A DNA stretch of 64,000 nucleotides from a virus: positions 186,001 to 250,000 of IMG/VR virus record IMGVR_UViG_3300005826_000294. The stretch is one strand, 5' to 3'. A program made the position numbers and the translations under genes. This document shows, piece after piece, positions 59,397 through 64,000 of this stretch. Within the stretch, counting starts at the first letter, position 1. Each line of letters opens with the position of its first letter. The notes beneath the pieces are model-generated. The model was given only the letters and a program-made list of their open reading frames with translations, was not told the DNA's origin and searched no databases.

Positions 59397-60679
59397 TACC
59401 CATCTCCATATGTATATATAATAAAATATCCACTATTAATTATTGCTTCTCTTCTCTTTAAAGTTCTTTCATATAATTTTTTATACTTTATCCCACTTAT
59501 AGGATGCTTTTTATTTAAATCCATATCATCTTTACCATGCCAAAAAAAATGGTCATATTCATAAACAATTTTTTTCTTCTTATCTAGAGCATCAACTCTG
59601 ACCATTTTTCCATTTTTTAATCTTATTGATTTTTCCCTATATTCTTTTGGAACTCCAAGCATATCTAACCATTCTTGACTTGCTTTAGAAACCGTATGAT
59701 TACATTTAACACATCCTCTTCCAATTAAATGATCATGAGGGGCTTGAGAAAATTCCCCATGTTTCTCACATATTATAATAACTTCAATTCTATTATTCTT
59801 ATATTCTACTTTTGAATAATCATATTTATTACCATGAATTTTCCTAGATTTTTTAATAAATTCTTTTGTGTTAGATTTCTTGGTTCCCTTACATTCAAAA
59901 CATTCATGTCCATTAAAATGATTCTTTGCGTTTTGTTCAAATTCTCCATGAATAGGACATATTATAATAACCTTTAATTCACCATTAATATATTTTACTT
60001 TCGAATAATCATATTTATCACCATGTGCTTCTCGTGATCTTCTAATAAATTCATCTTTTCCTATTCTTTTTTTACGATTTCTGGATGTTTTTCCACATTT
60101 AGGACAACCACTACCATTTAAATGACTTTTAAAATTTTGAGAAAACTCTCCATGATTCCTACATATAATAGTTATTTTAGATTTATTACAATCTGTTTTA
60201 GAATAATCATATCTATTTTTATGAACCTTTCTTGCTTCTTTTATAAACATATCATTATCTATTTTTATCTTACCATGTTTTCTAGAATATATATTAAGTT
60301 TTCTCATACACATAGGGCAACCATGATTCCCAAGATGATTTTCCGCTTTTTGAGAAAATTCTCCATGTTCTCTACATATAATAGTTATTTTTGTTTTATT
60401 ATTCTTATATTCTATTTTTGAATAATCATATTTATTACCATGGATTTTTATAGCATCTTGTATAAACTCTTTATTTGTTTTTCTTTTATTACCAAAACAC
60501 TTAAAACATCCATGACCATATAAATGACTTTTAGGATTCTGAAAAAACTCTCCATGTTCACTACATATGATGATTATTTTTGTTTTATTATTTTTATATT
60601 TTGTTTTTGAATAATCATATCTATTACCATGAACTTGTTTTGCTTGAAATATAAATTCATCTATAGTTTTTCTAACCAT
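59396..60679 (-). CDS. Homing endonuclease: zinc-ribbon repeats plus Vsr-like (EDxHD) nuclease
   Basis: 427 aa; ATG at 60679 overlaps the previous stop by 8 nt. Five ~65-residue repeats of F[IL]-x-[KQ]-[AS]-x-K-x-HGN-[KR]-YDYSK-x-[EK]Y-[KI]-N, IIC-x-x-HGEF-x-Q, HL-x-G-x-GC-x-[KM]C make a DUF723-like zinc-ribbon array. The C-terminus has SQEWLDMLGVPKEYREKSIR, KMVRVDALDKKKKIVYEYDH and FFWHGK with the Asp, Glu and His of the Vsr-like homing nucleases. It lies between the sigma-like gene and a small gene without breaking either. Confidence 0.85.
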   Translation of the reverse strand: MVRKTIDEFIFQAKQVHGNRYDYSKTKYKNNKTKIIIICSEHGEFFQNPKSHLYGHGCFKCFGNKRKTNKEFIQDAIKIHGNKYDYSKIEYKNNKTKITIICREHGEFSQKAENHLGNHGCPMCMRKLNIYSRKHGKIKIDNDMFIKEARKVHKNRYDYSKTDCNKSKITIICRNHGEFSQNFKSHLNGSGCPKCGKTSRNRKKRIGKDEFIRRSREAHGDKYDYSKVKYINGELKVIIICPIHGEFEQNAKNHFNGHECFECKGTKKSNTKEFIKKSRKIHGNKYDYSKVEYKNNRIEVIIICEKHGEFSQAPHDHLIGRGCVKCNHTVSKASQEWLDMLGVPKEYREKSIRLKNGKMVRVDALDKKKKIVYEYDHFFWHGKDDMDLNKKHPISGIKYKKLYERTLKRREAIINSGYFIIYTYGDG

Positions 60680-61127
60680 CTTCTTCGCCAGATAATTTAT
60701 TTCTCAAAAGATCCATTTTTTGTAATATCTCTAAAACATTTTCATCCTTAAAACATATTTTCTTCATTTTTTTTAATAACCCACCATATCTCTTTTTTTT
60801 ATTGTTATAGTCAATATTTCCGCGAAAAAGTTTATGAACCGTAGTTTGATGAATACCCAATTCTTTTCCTATCTCAATCTGAGTTTTTCCTTCTAAATAT
60901 AAAGTAGCAACTTCACATTGTCTTTTAGTTAATTGAGTATTTATTATTCTAACAACCTCAACCATAAGTTGTCTTTGTAATTCATAGAATTCCTCAGAAT
61001 ACTTAGATAAATTTAGTTGAGATCCAAGTCCATTGGCAGCAGAAACATCATTTAAAACATTTGGATCTACTGCTATTTCAACTATTTTATATTGATATGA
61101 GTCTGATTTATTTTTTTTACGAGCCAT
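60672..61127 (-). CDS. Sigma-70 region 4-like HTH regulator
   Basis: 151 aa; ATG at 61127 behind TTCGAGGTAAT. The centre, LTKRQCEVATLYLEGKTQIE then IGKELGIHQTTVHKLFRGN, is a canonical region 4/LuxR-like HTH (LTxRQxEVxxLxxxGxxxxEI-x-LGI-x-xxTVxKxF). Basic residues follow (KKKRYGGLLKKMKKIC). No region 2 is present, so it is not a complete sigma factor. It may redirect host RNA polymerase to phage promoters or act as a transcriptional activator. It precedes the terminator that separates early from virion genes, consistent with a switch role, but this is inference. Confidence 0.65.
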   Translation of the reverse strand: MARKKNKSDSYQYKIVEIAVDPNVLNDVSAANGLGSQLNLSKYSEEFYELQRQLMVEVVRIINTQLTKRQCEVATLYLEGKTQIEIGKELGIHQTTVHKLFRGNIDYNNKKKRYGGLLKKMKKICFKDENVLEILQKMDLLRNKLSGEEDG

Positions 61128-61128
61128 A

Positions 61129-61881
61129 TTACCTCGAATTTAAGGTTTTAGATATGTGGGTTTTTAAAATAGATACAAAATCTTTTATTGTATATTTAGA
61201 TAAAAATTCATCTACATCTTTCGAATCTGTATTTTTTAAAGGATTTGCAGCAATAATTTTAACATTTTCATATTGTTTTTTCAATGCGATTTGATTTGCT
61301 CTAAATTGAGCATCTTCTTCATTATCAAATAATAATACTATTCTATTTGTATATCTTGCTAATAATGCTATATGTCTTATAGATAAATATTTTCCACAGA
61401 CTGCTACTACATTATCTAAACCTTTTTGGTGTGGAGTAATAACATCAAAATATCCTTCAACCACAAACACTATATTTTTTTTCAAAATACTTCGTTTTGC
61501 GTAATTCAATCCAAAAAGGTGTTTGCTTTTTGAATATTTTGAATTCATATATTTTAATATTCTATTTTTATTTCTTTCTTTCTCTGATAACCGAGTTCTT
61601 CCAGCAATAGCAATATAATTATTATATACATCTTTAATTGGAAAAATTAAATCTTGGTTTTTAAATTTACTATAAGAAGCATTTTGTATAATATCTGCTT
61701 CTCTTAGATCTTTAGGATTTAAAGTAAATAAATCTCTTAAATCTTGAGGGAAAATTCCTATTTCAAACTTTGTAATAGATTCATCTGTCAAACCTCTATT
61801 TTTAAGATATGTAATAACTTCTTGGTCTTTCAGTAGCCTTTTATGACAGAACTTAGCTACTTTACTATATACATTACTCAC
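61129..61881 (-). CDS. DnaG-type primase core (Toprim domain)
   Basis: 250 aa; GTG start at 61881 with GGAAAAGA upstream and 8-nt overlap with the zinc-ribbon gene. LIFPIKDVYNNYIAIAGRT, KYMNSKYSKSKHLFGLNYAK and IVFVVEGYFDVITPHQKGLD (Toprim Glu) match the DnaG catalytic core. VLLFDNEEDAQFRANQIA is the second Toprim motif with D-N-E instead of D-x-D. The usual N-terminal zinc domain and C-terminal helicase-binding domain are missing; the preceding zinc-ribbon protein may provide the first. It would make RNA primers for phage replication. Confidence 0.85.
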   Translation of the reverse strand: MSNVYSKVAKFCHKRLLKDQEVITYLKNRGLTDESITKFEIGIFPQDLRDLFTLNPKDLREADIIQNASYSKFKNQDLIFPIKDVYNNYIAIAGRTRLSEKERNKNRILKYMNSKYSKSKHLFGLNYAKRSILKKNIVFVVEGYFDVITPHQKGLDNVVAVCGKYLSIRHIALLARYTNRIVLLFDNEEDAQFRANQIALKKQYENVKIIAANPLKNTDSKDVDEFLSKYTIKDFVSILKTHISKTLNSR

Positions 61882-62212
61882 TCTTTTCCTTTTCCTGTCT
61901 TTCTAGATGTAATGCCAATCCATGAAGAAATGCTGGTGCTACTGGAACATGAGAACCACACTTTTCACAATAAGCCTTATTATCTTTTATAAATAATGAT
62001 CTATGAGTATTACATGTATTACAATGGGCCTGAAAAGGTTTTTTCTCAACATTTCTAAGGACTTGTCCTATACTATTAAGTGCTTTTTTTGTAAATTGTG
62101 TAATATTTAGGATAGGATTCCCACAATTATCACAAATAACTTCTCCTGATATTCTATTTAATTTTGCTTCAGTTTGCTGTAAACAACCTTTTGTGGTACA
62201 AGAAATAAGCAT
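61874..62212 (-). CDS. Zinc-ribbon protein, possible primase zinc-domain partner
   Basis: 112 aa; ATG at 62212 behind CTAGGAGG. Two zinc ribbons: CTTKGC...CDNCGN and CNTCNTHRSLFIKDNKAYCE with KCGS. The rest is helical. Its stop overlaps the primase start. The primase itself lacks a zinc-binding domain, so the two may work as a split primase; alternatively it is a transcription-type ribbon protein. The function is inferred from order and overlap only. Confidence 0.6.
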   Translation of the reverse strand: MLISCTTKGCLQQTEAKLNRISGEVICDNCGNPILNITQFTKKALNSIGQVLRNVEKKPFQAHCNTCNTHRSLFIKDNKAYCEKCGSHVPVAPAFLHGLALHLERQEKEKSE

Positions 62213-62224
62213 TTTAAAAACCTC

Positions 62225-63325
62225 CTAGTTTTCATCAATATCTGCTTCATCAATAATAACTTCTTCTACTCCTCGACTTTTAGCTTCTTTTATTTTTTCT
62301 AACAATTCTTTTTGTGGAATTTTATTATTTAATACTGCTTCATAATAATTTTCTTTTCCAGAAATTTTTTCTTCATTATAAATATATGATCTATTATTTG
62401 GTCTCTCAACAACTCCATATTTAGTTGCTAAATTCGCTATTTCAACATGTTGATTCGCTATTCCTTCTACATATTTAATATCAAATTCACATATTCTTTT
62501 AGGAGGACCAATTCTATTTTTATCTATTCTTGCTCTTAAAGAATGACCTATTTGCTCTCCATTATCATTAAATATCTTACTATCTTTACTTTCAGACATA
62601 AGGAAATGAACCATAATCGAACAAAAATGCTTCCAAGCTGATCCACCAGGTGTAGAAGTAGGGTCTCCATACATTTTACCAGGATCAGTTCTAACTTGAT
62701 TAATAGCAATAAACATTACACATGTTTGGCTAAGTAATGGTGTTAATTTTCTAAGTTCTGGTGGTAAAAATCTTGCTATTAAAGCCATATTACTTTTACC
62801 CGATTCGCTAGATATTTCTAATGGAGGTGCTATTGCTGCAACACTATCAAGAACAATAACTCCTAATCCTGAGGTATCAGAACCTCCTGCTTCTTTAACA
62901 AGATCTAATAAACCCTTCTTTGATTTTGCTTTTTTTGGATCTTTATTAGGAACACCACATAGTTTTTCAAATATTTCTGCTCCATTATTAGATCTCAATA
63001 TCTTAATTCTACTTAAATCTAAACCAAGTGTTTTTGCCCAATCAAGATTAAAACCACATTCAGCATCAATAAAATATGCCCAATTATGAGAAGCTAAATT
63101 TTGCCAATGTTTAATTGCCATTAGACTCATAAATGTTTTTCCGCTACTTTCTCTTCCAGCATATTGAATAATTCTTCCTCTTGGATTCCCCCAAGGACCA
63201 ATAGCATCATCTAAAGCATAACTTCCAGTTGATAATGTCTCAACTTCTTTTACACCATCAAGACCATCATCTCCATATAATTTCTCCATTTGGTCCCATA
63301 TTTGTACCATACTTGGTTTAGTCAT
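62225..63325 (-). CDS. recA: RecA-family recombinase
   Basis: 366 aa; ATG at 63325 behind CTGGAGGAAAAG, overlapping the DnaJ stop by 8 nt. LSTGSYALDDAIG and GRIIQYAGRESSGKTFMSLM (Walker A GRESSGKT), WAYFIDAECGFNLDWAKTLG, LGVIVLDSVAAIAPPLEI (Walker B) and VMFIAINQVRTDPGKMYGDP then TSTPGGSAWKHFCSIMVHF (loop L2 and its end) cover the RecA core. The N-terminal domain is short, and an acidic tail (EEVIIDEADIDEN) ends the protein. It would drive strand exchange in replication-linked recombination and repair. Confidence 0.93.
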   Translation of the reverse strand: MTKPSMVQIWDQMEKLYGDDGLDGVKEVETLSTGSYALDDAIGPWGNPRGRIIQYAGRESSGKTFMSLMAIKHWQNLASHNWAYFIDAECGFNLDWAKTLGLDLSRIKILRSNNGAEIFEKLCGVPNKDPKKAKSKKGLLDLVKEAGGSDTSGLGVIVLDSVAAIAPPLEISSESGKSNMALIARFLPPELRKLTPLLSQTCVMFIAINQVRTDPGKMYGDPTSTPGGSAWKHFCSIMVHFLMSESKDSKIFNDNGEQIGHSLRARIDKNRIGPPKRICEFDIKYVEGIANQHVEIANLATKYGVVERPNNRSYIYNEEKISGKENYYEAVLNNKIPQKELLEKIKEAKSRGVEEVIIDEADIDEN

Positions 63326-64000
63326 TCTTTTCCTCCAGATTCTGTATCTTTTGTAATAAACCCTTTTGCTCTTCTGTAAGACTTGTTGGTAGTTTTACTT
63401 TTACCTGTAATAAATGATCTCCATATCTTTCACTTAATCTCATTCCAGCTTCTTTAATTCTTAATATAGTTTCTGGCTGACAACTTGCTGGAATTTTTAC
63501 TTTTTTAACTCCTCCTAATGTATTAACAGAAATACTTCCACCCAATAATGCTGTAAATAAATCTATTTCTTTTTGACTAATAATATTTAAAGAATTTTGG
63601 ATTGTTTTATATTCTTTATGAGGAGCATATAATATTTGAATTTGTAAATTATTAGATGGCTTCAGTTTCGCACCATTCAGTATTCCTGGTGGAATGTTAA
63701 TGGTAATCTCTTCATTTGACTCTTTTTTTCCTTTACCATTACATTCTTTACATCTATTACCTATTTGTTTTCCTAAACCCTTACAACTATTACAGGAAGA
63801 AATCATAGATATAGCTCCCTGAGAAACTCGTCGTTGCCCAGTTCCACCACAAGTAGAACAATTTTTATCACTAAGATTGTATCCTAATCCTTTACAAGAA
63901 TTACAATTTTCGGTCTCTCCAACATTAATTTTTTTCGTACATCCATTATATGCTTCTTCAAGAGTAATAGACATTCTTCCTTTTTTTACTCTGTTTGCAT
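63318..64000 (-). CDS. dnaJ: DnaJ-type co-chaperone (5' end outside window)
   Basis: The frame is open to the window edge: in-frame codons ANRVKKGR precede the internal ATG at 63974, so the J-domain probably lies upstream and outside. What is visible matches DnaJ from MSITLEEAYNGCTKKI on: four CxxCxGxG zinc motifs (CNSCKGLG, CSTCGGTG, CNSCKGLG, CKECNGKG), then INIPPGILNGAKL and the C-terminal substrate-binding domain with ALLGGSISVNTLGGVKKVKI and GDHLLQVKVKLPTSL. It recruits Hsp70 and client proteins. It could help replication or capsid folding. If translation starts at 63974 it would be a J-less zinc-finger/CTD fragment, which is less likely. Confidence 0.85.
   Translation of the reverse strand, partial: ANRVKKGRMSITLEEAYNGCTKKINVGETENCNSCKGLGYNLSDKNCSTCGGTGQRRVSQGAISMISSCNSCKGLGKQIGNRCKECNGKGKKESNEEITINIPPGILNGAKLKPSNNLQIQILYAPHKEYKTIQNSLNIISQKEIDLFTALLGGSISVNTLGGVKKVKIPASCQPETILRIKEAGMRLSERYGDHLLQVKVKLPTSLTEEQKGLLQKIQNLEEKND

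Noticed and set aside
1-64000. tRNA or rRNA genes
   Set aside because: I saw no cloverleaf with GGTTCGAATCC-like T-arm and no rRNA landmarks; a dedicated scan (tRNAscan-SE) could still find one I missed.

Overview
The window is part of a large, AT-rich (about 30% GC by eye) tailed-phage genome, either a free phage or an assembled viral contig. The evidence is a complete head-assembly set: terminase large subunit, portal, scaffold with a putative prohead protease, decoration protein and HK97-fold major capsid protein. It also carries phage-type replication genes and many homing endonucleases. Every gene I support is on the minus strand, so transcription runs from high to low coordinates. Strong GGAGG ribosome-binding sites and many ATGA or 8-nt stop/start overlaps indicate a bacterial host. 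TGA is used as a stop (for example at 8194). I found no tail genes, tRNAs or CRISPR array.

Region by region in transcription order: (1) 64000-58314, replication and metabolism: a DnaJ-type chaperone running off the window edge, RecA, a zinc-ribbon protein, a DnaG-type Toprim primase, a sigma-region-4-like HTH protein, a homing endonuclease, an APS kinase and two small unknowns, closed by a strong terminator at 58271-58305. (2) 58313-57930: a gene-free AT-rich stretch, the likely start of the virion transcription unit. (3) 57929-46752: virion-associated unknowns, a possible small terminase, a poly(A)-polymerase/CCA-type nucleotidyltransferase, small membrane or Cys-rich proteins and a cupin protein. 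(4) 46767-38055: homing endonuclease, TerL, a portal carrying two inteins, and a PEET-repeat protein. (5) 38019-21680: two giant multidomain proteins. The 2851-aa one holds DNA ligase, SLT-like, ASCH, AEP primase-polymerase, PfpI-like, LigD 3'-phosphoesterase and ParB-like domains. The roughly 1013-aa one holds topoisomerase IB, 2H phosphoesterase, HExxH and tyrosine-phosphatase domains. Small proteins and endonucleases lie among them. (6) 20263-6192: scaffold/protease, small proteins, a peptidoglycan-binding protein, membrane proteins and a decoration protein. (7) 6111-1656: the major capsid gene, split into four exons by three group I introns, each with a LAGLIDADG endonuclease. (8) 1591-1: two free-standing endonucleases, one cut by the window edge.

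The most unusual signals are these. The short motif [F/Y/I]-K-L-S-K-R-A recurs at enzyme-domain junctions and N-termini, suggesting processed, perhaps co-packaged, polyproteins that together hold all three catalytic activities of a LigD-type end-joining system. A helical-hairpin module (roughly KLAxxLDxxGxxxxAxxIDxxIxKIA) is repeated at least 12 times in at least 10 otherwise unrelated virion-region proteins. A dnaX-like A-AAA-AAG slippery site would extend one of these proteins by a 67-residue domain. A portal intein has Lys where the Cys1 nucleophile should be. The joined capsid exons give an uninterrupted 343-aa protein.
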